From IMG/VR virus record IMGVR_UViG_3300042938_002271, positions 1-24,697 of that record: DNA of 24,697 nucleotides, one strand, 5' to 3'. The first letter of the stretch is position 1. Each line of letters starts with the position of its first letter. Under the pieces are notes generated by a model. It was given only the letters and a program-made list of their open reading frames with translations. It was not told the DNA's origin and ran no database searches. The position numbers were made by a program, and so were the translations under genes. This stretch comes from a virus. Shown here one piece after another: positions 17,602-23,742 of this stretch.

Positions 17602-17943
17602 ATGCAAACTATAATACTTATAATAGTAGCAGCGGTCTCTACAAAGGGGGCGCTAGACGCTTGGTTCGAGGGGTCCCTATTTGCAACCCCTAGGGCTCAC
17701 ACGGAGGCGTGGAAATACTCGGACAGTACATTCGTGTCCCTAATAGGGGAACTGTTTACATGTAGGTTTTGTTTAGGATACCACGTGGCATTCTACCTAT
17801 CCATAATATGCTGTTACAGCATTTCTGACTTTTCGATGCTCCCGCTTATAGCCCTTTCTGCTAGAGTAGTTGAGAGCGAACTTGAAAAAATTATAAGGAG
17901 ATTAGATGAGCCAAGAAATACCGGAGACCAAGATGCGGTCTAA
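17602..17943 (+). CDS. DUF1360-like membrane protein
   Basis: 113 residues with an N-terminal hydrophobic segment (MQTIILIIVAAVS), then LFTCRFCLGYHVAFYLSIIC, the CxxC-x-G(F/Y)-x-A hallmark of the DUF1360 family found in phages and Bacillus-type genomes, and a third hydrophobic region (MLPLIALSARVV). The function of the family is not known; it is expected in the cell membrane. The 3' end overlaps the next gene by 38 bases, out of frame. The family call rests on the CxxC-in-membrane pattern. Confidence 0.65.
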   Translation: MQTIILIIVAAVSTKGALDAWFEGSLFATPRAHTEAWKYSDSTFVSLIGELFTCRFCLGYHVAFYLSIICCYSISDFSMLPLIALSARVVESELEKIIRRLDEPRNTGDQDAV

Positions 17944-18271
17944 GGAAGTCACAGACGCGTTTGTTCTGCTGACAGATGATTTGTTCAAGACAGTGCCAGA
18001 GCTTAGATCCGTGGCAGTAGTTCTGGATTGGGAGATTGGTCAAAATGATTTTCCGTTCGGAGTTATGGTGGGCCGAAACGGCTCAGTAACGTCGCCGGTG
18101 GAGCTGCACAACATCATGCTGCAAACAGCAAAGATGTGTCGGCATCAATCAGAGGTCATGCTCCGAGCTATACTAACCGCTGACGAAATAGCGGGGGAGA
18201 TAGCTAAAAGAATAGAGGAGATGACCAAAAAGCTAGAAACTTTAGAAAGTAGCCATGCTGCAAAAACTTAG
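17906..18271 (+). CDS. Hypothetical protein
   Basis: 121 residues, with SD AAGGAGA 7 bases before the ATG and located inside the preceding gene. The sequence is mixed alpha/beta at the N-terminus (RSVAVVLDWEIGQNDFPFGV) and helical at the C-terminus, with a coiled-coil-like end (AGEIAKRIEEMTKKLETLES). The family is unknown. The good SD and long overlap with a coexpressed gene are typical of phage operons. Confidence 0.65.
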   Translation: MSQEIPETKMRSKEVTDAFVLLTDDLFKTVPELRSVAVVLDWEIGQNDFPFGVMVGRNGSVTSPVELHNIMLQTAKMCRHQSEVMLRAILTADEIAGEIAKRIEEMTKKLETLESSHAAKT

Positions 18272-18473
18272 AAAAAAAAGCAGGCAAAAGAAGGCAGAAC
18301 GGGTTATACTATTAAGTAGTAAAAGGATGGCGTTGCGTTTACGGATTTCTATCTCTAGCCACCAGCTTACGAACGAAGATTGGTGTGAAAGGGTGCGTGT
18401 CTTATATGAACGGAAGTACAAACTGCCGGACAGGTTAACGCGATCCTATGATCTTGCGAGCCTAGTCCGGTGA
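18255..18473 (+). CDS. Small basic hypothetical protein
   Basis: 72 residues, starting 17 bases before the end of the previous gene. It is very basic at the N-terminus (MLQKLRKKSRQKKAER), with a more ordered C-terminus (NEDWCERVRVLYERKYKLPD). It could bind nucleic acid through charge alone. The SD is weak (GAAAG). Unrecognised; moderate confidence that it is translated. Confidence 0.5.
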   Translation: MLQKLRKKSRQKKAERVILLSSKRMALRLRISISSHQLTNEDWCERVRVLYERKYKLPDRLTRSYDLASLVR

Positions 18474-18485
18474 GGACTGGGTAAC

Positions 18486-18647
18486 ATGAAGAGGGTTAAG
18501 ATAAAAAATATTAGGCTTCTAAAGTTTAATAAGTATTTAGTAATACCTACATGTGGTCATTCTTTTGTTAACGACACAAGCGTTACAAAAGTAAAAGACC
18601 TTCCAGTATATATAAATTGTATAAAGTGTATGCCCGATAAACCCTAG
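18486..18647 (+). CDS. Small putative zinc-binding protein
   Basis: 53 residues: a basic start (MKRVKIKNIRLLKFNKY), then TCGHSF and a C-terminal INCIKCMPDKP. The Cys-x-His plus Cys-x2-Cys spacing (C23, H25, C45, C48) fits a minimal zinc site. A GAGGACTGGG purine-rich stretch precedes the ATG. It is the last gene before the terminator at 18678, and its stop codon lies inside a stem-loop. The function is unknown. Confidence 0.6.
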   Translation: MKRVKIKNIRLLKFNKYLVIPTCGHSFVNDTSVTKVKDLPVYINCIKCMPDKP

Positions 18648-18676
18648 AGCTAATTTTGGCAGGTCGGCTCTGGGTT
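18640..18676 (+). other. Stem-loop upstream of terminator
   Basis: AACCC-T-AGAGC (18640-18650) pairs with GCTCT-GGGTT (18667-18676), a 10-bp stem with one bulged T, overlapping the stop codon of the preceding small gene. It lies one base upstream of the terminator stem. Confidence 0.5.
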
Positions 18677-18677
18677 A

Positions 18678-18717
18678 ATAAGCCCCCTACTTTAAAGTAG
18701 GGGGCTTATTTGTTTTA
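18678..18717 (+). terminator. Strong intrinsic terminator
   Basis: A perfect 13-bp stem ATAAGCCCCCTAC (18678-18690) and GTAGGGGGCTTAT (18697-18709), with a TTTAAA loop and a tail TATTTGTTTT. The stem is GC-rich and symmetric. It ends the operon of small membrane and zinc proteins. Confidence 0.92.
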
Positions 18718-18737
18718 ACATCTAAAAAGGAGAAGCT

Positions 18738-19181
18738 ATGGGTCTTGACATGTATCTAACTAAGAAGATCTATATCGGAGCCCCTTGGGAGCACCGAAAA
18801 GTTAAAGCAGCAGTAAAAATTTCCGTAGGTGAAAACAAAATAGCGATCAACCCCAAGAAAATTTCCTACATAGAGGAAGAAGTGGTGACGTGGAGAAAAG
18901 CAAATCAAATCCACGCTTGGTTCGTGGAGAACGTCCAGAAAGGAGTAGACGACTGCGCGGTGTACCAAGTTAGTAAAGAAATTCTAGAACAGCTAAAGGA
19001 GCTGTGCTTAAAAGTTAAAGCAGAAAAAAATTCTAACTTACTTCCTCCAGCTGATGGATTCTTTTTCGGGTCTACCGAGATCGATGATGGGTATTGGCAA
19101 GATATAGACCAGACCATAAAAAGTCTGGTAGATCTAGAAGATAGATTTGAAGTGACCTATCAATATCAAAGCTCATGGTAA
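18738..19181 (+). CDS. Conserved phage hypothetical protein (MGLDMYL family)
   Basis: 147 residues, with SD AAGGAGAAG ahead of the ATG. I recognise it as a widespread phage and bacterial hypothetical: MGLDMYLTKK at the start, a YIEEEVVTWRKANQIHAWFV core with ENVQKGVDDC, and a C-terminal GFFFGSTEIDDGYWQDI. The conserved Trp, His, Asp and Tyr residues look functional, but no activity is established to my knowledge. It is the first gene after the terminator at 18678. Its stop overlaps the next start. Confidence 0.8.
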   Translation: MGLDMYLTKKIYIGAPWEHRKVKAAVKISVGENKIAINPKKISYIEEEVVTWRKANQIHAWFVENVQKGVDDCAVYQVSKEILEQLKELCLKVKAEKNSNLLPPADGFFFGSTEIDDGYWQDIDQTIKSLVDLEDRFEVTYQYQSSW

Positions 19182-19579
19182 AAAAAATGAAATGCGAAAA
19201 ATGCGGAAAAATGTCTAAAGTTATTATCTTGAAAGACGGATCTCCAGGTTTATGCGTAGACTGTAGAAGTGATATAGATAGTAACGGAACCCTAGACATA
19301 ACAGCTATGAGAGAAAAGTTTCGTAGGTGGTGTTCAAAAAAATCGCTCAAAGACTTTTTAATTTTGTTTTTAGAAAACAAAATGATAAAAATAGGAACTA
19401 TGGATGTCTGGCCTAGTCAAATAAAAGTAAACGGAGTTTTCTACGAATTTCAGTTTACCGCTGGTAAAGAACTAGACGAAGACAGGGGATGGTGGTCGTC
19501 TAAAATAACTCTTACGGAAGAGCTTACAGCCTCTGATTTAGAACTAAAAATAATAAGGGAAAAACTGCATGATGCTTAA
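19175..19579 (+). CDS. Zinc-ribbon hypothetical protein
   Basis: 134 residues. The N-terminal ribbon has KCEKCGKMSKV and LCVDCRS (two CxxC pairs about 16 residues apart). It is followed by a helical basic segment (REKFRRWCSKKSLKDFLILF) and a beta-rich C-terminus (VNGVFYEFQF, WWSSKITLTEEL). The start overlaps the previous stop; the in-frame ATG at 19187 is an alternative. The family is unknown. A nucleic-acid or protein-binding ribbon is typical of this layout. Confidence 0.65.
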   Translation: MVKKMKCEKCGKMSKVIILKDGSPGLCVDCRSDIDSNGTLDITAMREKFRRWCSKKSLKDFLILFLENKMIKIGTMDVWPSQIKVNGVFYEFQFTAGKELDEDRGWWSSKITLTEELTASDLELKIIREKLHDA

Positions 19580-20030
19580 ATGTCGTGAATGTGAAAAAGA
19601 CTGGGACTGGGAAAAAGATGAGGACGACACTCCTGATTTTATTCCAAAAGTTTGCCCTGAGTGCGGTATAGACATGTTCAAAAGAGACATAGAGCACTCT
19701 AAAAAGAAATCCAAAGAAATAAGCTTCTTGCTCAGCCCAGGCTGGGAAGCGGAAGTATATAACGCCCCTAACTGCCATGAAGAAGGACAAGACTTCCTGT
19801 TCGTGGATATATACATGAACAAAGGCAAAAAAGGAATAAGCATAGGAATAAAGAAGAGGCGTGGCGCTTCGGACGATTTCCTAGTATGGATAGGAGACAA
19901 ACAATTTGTAGTTCGTATGGAAGAACAAGGGGATGAGGAAGAAGAAGACAGTCCTACCGGAAACGGTGTAGTAGTGTCTACTCACGGCCCTAAAGAGTTC
20001 CTCGACCCTTACGACGATGACGAGGAGTAG
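19569..20030 (+). CDS. Zinc-ribbon hypothetical protein, acidic tail
   Basis: 153 residues. The N-terminus (MMLKCRECEKDWDWEKDEDD, then KVCPECGIDMF) carries two CxxC pairs, a likely zinc ribbon. The middle is beta-rich (DFLFVDIYMNKGKKGISIGI), and the C-terminus is very acidic (EEEEDSPTG, DPYDDDEE), which suggests a DNA mimic or a flexible tail. The gene overlaps its upstream neighbour by 11 bases. Its last codons (GAGGAG) supply the SD of the small gene at 20032. Confidence 0.65.
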   Translation: MMLKCRECEKDWDWEKDEDDTPDFIPKVCPECGIDMFKRDIEHSKKKSKEISFLLSPGWEAEVYNAPNCHEEGQDFLFVDIYMNKGKKGISIGIKKRRGASDDFLVWIGDKQFVVRMEEQGDEEEEDSPTGNGVVVSTHGPKEFLDPYDDDEE

Positions 20031-20031
20031 A

Positions 20032-20196
20032 ATGATGACAACTAGATATCCTAGTAGCCGTGTATGGGCTAACGAGGGCACGTTCTCTAGCCTATTTTCA
20101 AATAGCTTACGGTATTCGACAAGCTGGAGAGATGGTAGGCGTAGCTCTAAATGGATAACTAGGCGCATGAGTTTGTACCTATGGGATTTGGAGTAA
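20032..20196 (+). CDS. Small Ser/Arg/Trp-rich protein, possible array relative
   Basis: 54 residues: MMTTRYPSSRVWANEGTFSS, then RYSTSWRDGRRSSKWITRR and a C-terminal LYLWDLE. GAGGAG at 20022-20027 is a strong SD. Composition (Ser, Arg, Trp), small size, doubled ATG start and a Trp close to the C-terminus all resemble the tandem Trp-rich units that begin at 21799. The GGAG near its end also serves the next gene (ATG 20200). It may be a solitary, earlier member of that family. The function is unknown. Confidence 0.6.
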   Translation: MMTTRYPSSRVWANEGTFSSLFSNSLRYSTSWRDGRRSSKWITRRMSLYLWDLE

Positions 20197-20199
20197 AAT

Positions 20200-20436
20200 A
20201 TGTGGGAGCCGGTAAAATCAGACATAGCATGGCTGGATAAATTATTCAATATGCTAAAAGAAGGGGGTAAGTGGATTGCCCCTATAACTGGTCAAGTGTT
20301 TGAAAAAAAAGGTAAATCCCTTATTCTAGTAAATGAGGGTATACCAGACTCAAACTTAATCTTTGAAAGATCAAAGATTATTGGTAGCAAAATTGGTATC
20401 AGTGTAATAAAGAAATCAGAGGAGGAACATGAGTAA
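20200..20436 (+). CDS. Hypothetical protein
   Basis: 78 residues, with GGAG (20190-20193) 6 bases before the ATG. The N-terminus is helical (SDIAWLDKLFNMLKEGGKW), and the remainder is beta-rich and Lys-rich (PITGQVFEKKGKSLILVNEG), ending KKSEEEHE. It overlaps the next gene by 8 bases, its 3' end carrying that gene's SD (GAGGAGG). The family is not recognised. Confidence 0.65.
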   Translation: MWEPVKSDIAWLDKLFNMLKEGGKWIAPITGQVFEKKGKSLILVNEGIPDSNLIFERSKIIGSKIGISVIKKSEEEHE

Positions 20437-21028
20437 GAATAAAGGGTATGAAGCGTGGGCCGCTCGGTTAGGATTCTTCCGAGGCGAGTTTGGGTTTGGG
20501 CCTATCAAGAGAATCCTCAATGAAGACGGGCGTCTTCATTGCGACAACGGTCCTGCCTACATTTCACCCACTCGGGTGATGTGGTACAGGAATGGTAAAC
20601 AGCACGGTCTAGACGCGGACAAGTTTGGTAGTATACTATACTACTATGAAGGTGTGAGGATACCACCTCACTTCTTCACAAAACCCGAAACGGTTACGCT
20701 GAAGGAAGTTCTTCAACATTCCAATTCGGAAGTGCGGTATGTGGGTATGAAGGTAATAGGACTCGACACTATAATGTCGAGCGACCAAACCAGAATAATC
20801 CATAAGGACGTAGACCAGTTTGGAAGAGAGCGTATACTCTTTCAAATACCAAAGGTGTTCGAAGAACCAACCTTGTACGTTAAGGTTGTAAACTCGACGC
20901 CAGAACCAGACGGTACGTACAAGAATTATTTCTTGTGCGTCCCTCCCACGATGAAGACATGCCAGCAGGCTGTCGCGTGGACAAATTACCTCACAGCGGA
21001 TAAGTATCATCCGTCACAAGAATCCTAA
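20429..21028 (+). CDS. DUF6745-like protein
   Basis: 199 residues, with SD GAGGAGGA before the ATG. It follows the layout I associate with DUF6745: a repeat of type RLHCDNGPAY...VMWYRNGKQHG, then YYYEGVRIPPHFFTKPETVT, and a leucine-rich segment (LKEVLQHSNSEVRYVGMKVI) preceding a beta-rich C-terminus. Members occur in bacteria and phages, often next to the protein type encoded by the following gene. No activity is established to my knowledge. The family assignment is from pattern memory, not a search. Confidence 0.65.
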   Translation: MSKNKGYEAWAARLGFFRGEFGFGPIKRILNEDGRLHCDNGPAYISPTRVMWYRNGKQHGLDADKFGSILYYYEGVRIPPHFFTKPETVTLKEVLQHSNSEVRYVGMKVIGLDTIMSSDQTRIIHKDVDQFGRERILFQIPKVFEEPTLYVKVVNSTPEPDGTYKNYFLCVPPTMKTCQQAVAWTNYLTADKYHPSQES

Positions 21029-21040
21029 GGAGCTAGTAGC

Positions 21041-21367
21041 ATGAAAAAGTTTCAATCAAGACAGGGCGACATTTTCTTTCGAGTAGTCAACAAGCCAAAA
21101 GATTTGGAAATGCTCAAAAAGCATGAGTCTAAAATCTTGGCGTTTGGCGAGGTGACCGGTCACAGTCATCAGATCACTTCGGAAACTGAAGTTGAGTCTT
21201 ATGTAAACAAAAATGGAGACATCTTCTTGTTCTCCAAGGATCCCATCGTAGTGGGCCATGACGAACACACATCAATCAACTTACCAAGCGGTAAGTGGGT
21301 ATGCGTTACTCGCCAACGAGAATATGATCCATTGGCAGCCGACAAAGAAAGAAAAGTTGCTGACTAG
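21041..21367 (+). CDS. Conserved hypothetical, GEVTGHSH/HDEH protein
   Basis: 108 residues, with AAGGAG upstream of the ATG. Key features are GDIFFRVVN (9-17), LAFGEVTGHSHQI (about 33-45), GHDEHTSINLPSGKW and VTRQREYDPLA. The conserved His/Glu residues (GEVTGHxH and HDEH) could form a metal site. This type commonly accompanies DUF6745 genes, as here, suggesting joint function. The biochemical role is unknown. It is the last gene before the terminator at 21424. Confidence 0.7.
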   Translation: MKKFQSRQGDIFFRVVNKPKDLEMLKKHESKILAFGEVTGHSHQITSETEVESYVNKNGDIFLFSKDPIVVGHDEHTSINLPSGKWVCVTRQREYDPLAADKERKVAD

Positions 21368-21394
21368 TTGATAGTTAGTAAGGCAAATTATAAA
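21368..21394 (+). promoter_or_regulatory. Possible promoter for the Trp-rich operon
   Basis: TTGATA (21368-21373) and TATAAA (21389-21394), with a short 15-base spacer. It begins right after the previous stop codon and precedes a hairpin and a terminator-like structure, so any transcript into 21482 and the array would first have to pass the terminator. Confidence 0.3.
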
Positions 21395-21396
21395 AG

Positions 21397-21411
21397 TAGA
21401 GCTTAGCTCTA
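21397..21411 (+). other. Small stem-loop upstream of terminator
   Basis: TAGAGC (21397-21402), loop TTA, GCTCTA (21406-21411): a perfect 6-bp stem placed 12 bases before the terminator stem, the same layout as at 6314-6372. Confidence 0.5.
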
Positions 21412-21423
21412 TATATCTCATGG

Positions 21424-21453
21424 GGGGCGGCAGATGTTCTGCTGCCCCTTTTT
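21424..21453 (+). terminator. Intrinsic terminator
   Basis: GGGGCGGCAG (21424-21433), loop ATGTT, CTGCTGCCCC (21439-21448; one G-T wobble), then TTTTT. It separates the DUF6745 operon from the gene and array downstream. Confidence 0.88.
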
Positions 21454-21481
21454 CGTTTAATTAGTTTAAGGAAATGACAAT

Positions 21482-21799
21482 ATGGCTAAGGTTAAAAGCA
21501 AAGTAAATTTGGTAGAGATCGATGGCGCTGCAGCTCAGTCAATGGCACAAGTAGCGCAGCAGTTCTTGGGGCAGCCAGTGGCGGTATTGTGCGCTCGGTA
21601 CAATTACCGAGGCATCCTTTCTCACGTAGGTGAGGATTGTTTGGTTTTGGCGCAGGCTCGCGCGGTAGAAACCTCGGGTGCTAGCAGCCAAGAGCAGCCC
21701 AATACGGAGGATCCAATAGGGTCATCTGTAATTATTTCACTTGGAGCAGTAGAGATCATTTATCAACCAAGATGGTGCTTTGCACCCTTGGATGCGTAA
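21482..21799 (+). CDS. Conserved phage hypothetical protein
   Basis: 105 residues, beta-rich, with AAGGA upstream of the ATG. The core VNLVEIDGAAAQSMAQVAQQ, then QPVAVLCARYNYRGILSHVG, TEDPIGSSVIISLGAVEIIY and a C-terminal QPRWCFAPLD, matches a hypothetical I have seen in many uncultivated phages. The short strands around RYNYRGILS..GEDCLVL recall small barrel folds such as Sm/LSm or ribosomal RimM-like domains, but that is a guess. It heads the stretch that contains the Trp-rich array. Its TAA shares a base with the first array start (TAATG). Confidence 0.75.
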   Translation: MAKVKSKVNLVEIDGAAAQSMAQVAQQFLGQPVAVLCARYNYRGILSHVGEDCLVLAQARAVETSGASSQEQPNTEDPIGSSVIISLGAVEIIYQPRWCFAPLDA

Positions 21800-22047
21800 T
21801 GAGAATGCATAGTAGATCAGGAAGGCCTTTTAACAACCCAATTCTAGGCCCGACTTTTTCATGGATGCAAGGTAGGCCAGATGGCTGGCCCTGCCCTGCT
21901 AAGTCCTGCGAATGGGCGAGGGGAATGAGATTTAATAGGGCTTGGAAATCAGCTGAGTTTCTATCCATATCAACACTGAATAGGGACTCAAGCTATTCTT
22001 GGTTAAAGGGTATTAGAGGATCCATTAACACGAGGGCGCATGGATAA
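21799..22047 (+). CDS. Trp-rich array unit 1 (atypical)
   Basis: 82 residues with 5 Trp, the longest unit. It starts at ATG 21799, overlapping the upstream TAA by one base, with MRMHSRSGRPF rather than the later MIRK. The body is rich in Arg, Gly, Pro and Ser (SWMQGRPDGWPCPAKSCEW) with two Cys, and the end (NTRAHG) lacks the Trp-x4 motif. It looks like the founder or boundary member. The function is unknown. Confidence 0.65.
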   Translation: MRMHSRSGRPFNNPILGPTFSWMQGRPDGWPCPAKSCEWARGMRFNRAWKSAEFLSISTLNRDSSYSWLKGIRGSINTRAHG

Positions 22048-22232
22048 TGAGAAAAAATAGAGGAGTCATCTTCACGTGGCCCAGAGCTAGACTCTGGGCC
22101 CAAGGATGGTGTTATAGTTCTTTAAAAACTCAAATAGCCGTATGGTCATTGTCAGCTAGTGCTAACAAGCCTTGGTGCGACAATTGGTCAATTACTACAC
22201 CCGTGTCTAATTCATGGAGTACTAATTTGTGA
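22047..22232 (+). CDS. Trp-rich array unit 2
   Basis: 61 residues with 7 Trp, starting MRKNRG. The ATG shares a base with the previous TAA (TAATG). It ends SWSTNL-stop, the first Trp-x4 ending; TGG-AGT gives the GGAG (22216-22219) used by unit 3. The +1 frame contains several stops, so only this frame is coding. Confidence 0.75.
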   Translation: MRKNRGVIFTWPRARLWAQGWCYSSLKTQIAVWSLSASANKPWCDNWSITTPVSNSWSTNL

Positions 22233-22426
22233 TTACTTCATCTAGATGGGACGGGTCCATGTCTTGGGAGGACTCTAGATACAAATCATCTGTACAACGA
22301 GAAACTTATTCCTACTCTTGGACTAGATCTGCTTGTGCTACTAGTTTTGGAACCGTCTCTTGGTCTAGGTCTTGGGGCAGAGAAAGAGCAGGCTACAAAT
22401 CATGGTGTTGGAGGATAGGAAGATGA
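22229..22426 (+). CDS. Trp-rich array unit 3
   Basis: 65 residues with 7 Trp, starting at GTG (GTGA overlap). The N-terminus is MITSSRWDGS; the body has SYSWTRSAC and SWSRSWGRE, and the end is CWRIGR-stop. Ser, Arg and Trp dominate. The +1 frame is also open for about 61 codons. Confidence 0.75.
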   Translation: MITSSRWDGSMSWEDSRYKSSVQRETYSYSWTRSACATSFGTVSWSRSWGRERAGYKSWCWRIGR

Positions 22427-22623
22427 TAATGAAATCAGTGTGGAGTGGGTCTAGGTCTTGGTCTAAACCCATCGGGTTTGAATCTCGCGTGTCTACTGCT
22501 TGGTCTGGGTCTAAGACTTGGTCTTTGGCTTGGGGTAAGTCTAGGTATACGTGGTCTAACTGTTGGCTCTGGCTTGACGCTATGTGCTGGAATAATTCTC
22601 TAAGTTGGAGAATACGCCAATGA
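22423..22623 (+). CDS. Trp-rich array unit 4
   Basis: 66 residues with 10 Trp, starting MIMKSVWSGSRSW at an ATG overlapping the unit 3 TGA. GGAGG at 22410-22414 is its SD. Spacing such as WSGSRSWSK and AWSGSKTWSLAW shows Trp every 4-6 residues. It ends SWRIRQ-stop. An in-frame ATG at 22372 would overlap unit 3 and is not preferred. Confidence 0.8.
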   Translation: MIMKSVWSGSRSWSKPIGFESRVSTAWSGSKTWSLAWGKSRYTWSNCWLWLDAMCWNNSLSWRIRQ

Positions 22624-22805
22624 TAAGAAAAATTAATGTAGATCCCGTATCTGCAGACTTTAGCCTTACCCGTACTTCGTCGTACGAGTGGGCAACAAAT
22701 AGGTGGGGTCTTAGCAGAACATCCGCCTGTTGGATGAGAAACCACGTTTGCTCTTATTCGCAGTTTTGGTTTGACCGATCTTATTGTTGGAGGAGAGTGC
22801 TTTGA
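22620..22805 (+). CDS. Trp-rich array unit 5
   Basis: 61 residues with 5 Trp, starting MIRKINVDP with ATGA overlap. It has a long Trp-poor first third, then SSYEWATNRWGLSRTSACW and an end CWRRVL-stop, in which TGG-AGG gives a full GGAGG SD for unit 6. Confidence 0.78.
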   Translation: MIRKINVDPVSADFSLTRTSSYEWATNRWGLSRTSACWMRNHVCSYSQFWFDRSYCWRRVL

Positions 22806-22921
22806 TAAGAAAATCTAACAACAACTATCCTGTTTGGGATTGGCCCGGCTCTAGACACTGGGTCAGGTCTTCAGCTAAATCGTCTTCTTGGTCTAGATGC
22901 TGGGCTCTATCTTCTGTGTAA
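22802..22921 (+). CDS. Trp-rich array unit 6, prematurely stopped
   Basis: 39 residues with 5 Trp, starting at TTG (TTGA overlap) and reading MIRKSNNNYPVWDWPGSRHW. It stops at TAA 22919-22921. The same frame then continues for nine sense codons (RTRNPNRWG) to a second TAA at 22949-22951, just before the next start. The TGGGGA there sits where the SD-forming Trp codon lies in other units. This is best read as a nonsense mutation in a unit of 49 residues. Confidence 0.7.
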   Translation: MIRKSNNNYPVWDWPGSRHWVRSSAKSSSWSRCWALSSV

Positions 22922-22955
22922 CGTACACGTAACCCTAACCGTTGGGGATAAACAA

Positions 22956-23126
22956 ATGATAAGAAAACTAGCACGCCCTAAAACTGTAGCTTGGTCAGAA
23001 TTTACGTGCAGTTCTTGGTGGTATGAATTTTTGATAACGAGCGGGGTTTGGCGTAGGCATGACTGTGACTCTGTATGTTGGACTAGGTCTGGGTCTTGTT
23101 CTTGGGTATGGAGGAATAACACATGA
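22956..23126 (+). CDS. Trp-rich array unit 7
   Basis: 56 residues with 7 Trp, starting MIRKLARPKTVAW. GGGGA (22944-22948) is its SD, and it is separated from unit 6 by 34 bases that are the untranslated remnant of that unit. The body has SSWWYEF and CWTRSGSCSW with three further Cys. It ends VWRNNT-stop. Confidence 0.78.
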   Translation: MIRKLARPKTVAWSEFTCSSWWYEFLITSGVWRRHDCDSVCWTRSGSCSWVWRNNT

Positions 23127-23311
23127 TAAGAAAACCAGCAACAACACAAGGGCGATCTGAGTGTTGGGCTTTTTCTGATCCAACATCGTGGACCATACGT
23201 AGGTACAGTCCTTGGCCTAGGTTTTCCCATTGTTGGACAATGGAATGGTGTTGGCATGCGCTTTGGAGTGAAGATGAAGTTTATTCAGAATCGTGGGAGG
23301 AAGATATATGA
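23123..23311 (+). CDS. Trp-rich array unit 8
   Basis: 62 residues with 8 Trp and 3 Cys, each Cys directly before a Trp (CW at three places). It starts MIRKPATTQ (ATGA overlap, SD GGAGG 23110-23114). Unlike most units the C-terminus is acidic (WSEDEVYSESWEEDI-stop), and TGG-GAG-GAA supplies the next SD. The +1 frame is open for about 67 codons. Confidence 0.78.
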   Translation: MIRKPATTQGRSECWAFSDPTSWTIRRYSPWPRFSHCWTMEWCWHALWSEDEVYSESWEEDI

Positions 23312-23520
23312 TAAGGAAAAATGCAAGAAGTGGAAATAAGATAGGTATAACTAATATTGGACATAGAACTTGGGCTTGGAGTGGGTTGGACCCTATGTCT
23401 GGAGAATGGTCTCAAGGGTGGGCTAAAAATGGAGATTGGAAAGGAGACCAAAATGAATCTTTTTCTTGGACGCAAACAATGTTGTGGACTAGGTCTACAG
23501 TTTGGAGTACATCCCAATGA
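23308..23520 (+). CDS. Trp-rich array unit 9
   Basis: 70 residues with 8 Trp, starting MIRKNARSGNKIG (ATA-AGG variant). It is Gly/Asn-richer than its neighbours (WSQGWAKNGDWKGDQNESFS) and has no Cys. It ends VWSTSQ-stop. The +1 frame opens at 23348 and runs through the junction to 23548. Confidence 0.78.
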   Translation: MIRKNARSGNKIGITNIGHRTWAWSGLDPMSGEWSQGWAKNGDWKGDQNESFSWTQTMLWTRSTVWSTSQ

Positions 23521-23729
23521 TGATAAGAAAAGCGTGGCCCTCGTCTAGGGGATGGTCTACGAACTGGAACAAACCTTGGCCCTATACTTGGCTATGGCCT
23601 TGGAATAAAACTGAATCTGGGTCTTGGTATAGAAGTAGATGTCGAGATCAAGATAAGTCAGGTGTCTGGTCTATGAGTAAAACTTGGTCTAAGTGTTGGA
23701 GTAGGTGGCTTTGGTGGAACGATGATTAG
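23517..23729 (+). CDS. Trp-rich array unit 10, highest Trp content
   Basis: 70 residues with 14 Trp (20 percent), starting ATG-ATG-ATA-AGA-AAA (MMIRK). Trp sits at positions 7, 13, 17, 21, 25, 27, 29, 37, 51, 57, 61, 64, 66 and 67, often every second or fourth residue (PWPYTWLWPWN, SKCWSRWLWW). The C-terminus (WWNDD-stop, TAG) departs from the Trp-x4 rule. An ATGATTAG overlap leads into the six-codon mini-ORF at 23722. Confidence 0.8.
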   Translation: MMIRKAWPSSRGWSTNWNKPWPYTWLWPWNKTESGSWYRSRCRDQDKSGVWSMSKTWSKCWSRWLWWNDD

Positions 23730-23742
23730 GAGAATACGATGA
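23722..23742 (+). CDS. Vestigial six-codon unit (MIRRIR)
   Basis: ATG-ATT-AGG-AGA-ATA-CGA-TGA. The start overlaps the unit 10 TAG exactly as the unit 12 start overlaps the unit 11 TAG (ATGATTAG), and its TGA overlaps the unit 11 ATG (ATGA). It looks like a unit whose body was deleted, keeping only start and stop, or a reinitiation relay. Whether it is translated is unknown. Confidence 0.4.
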   Translation: MIRRIR

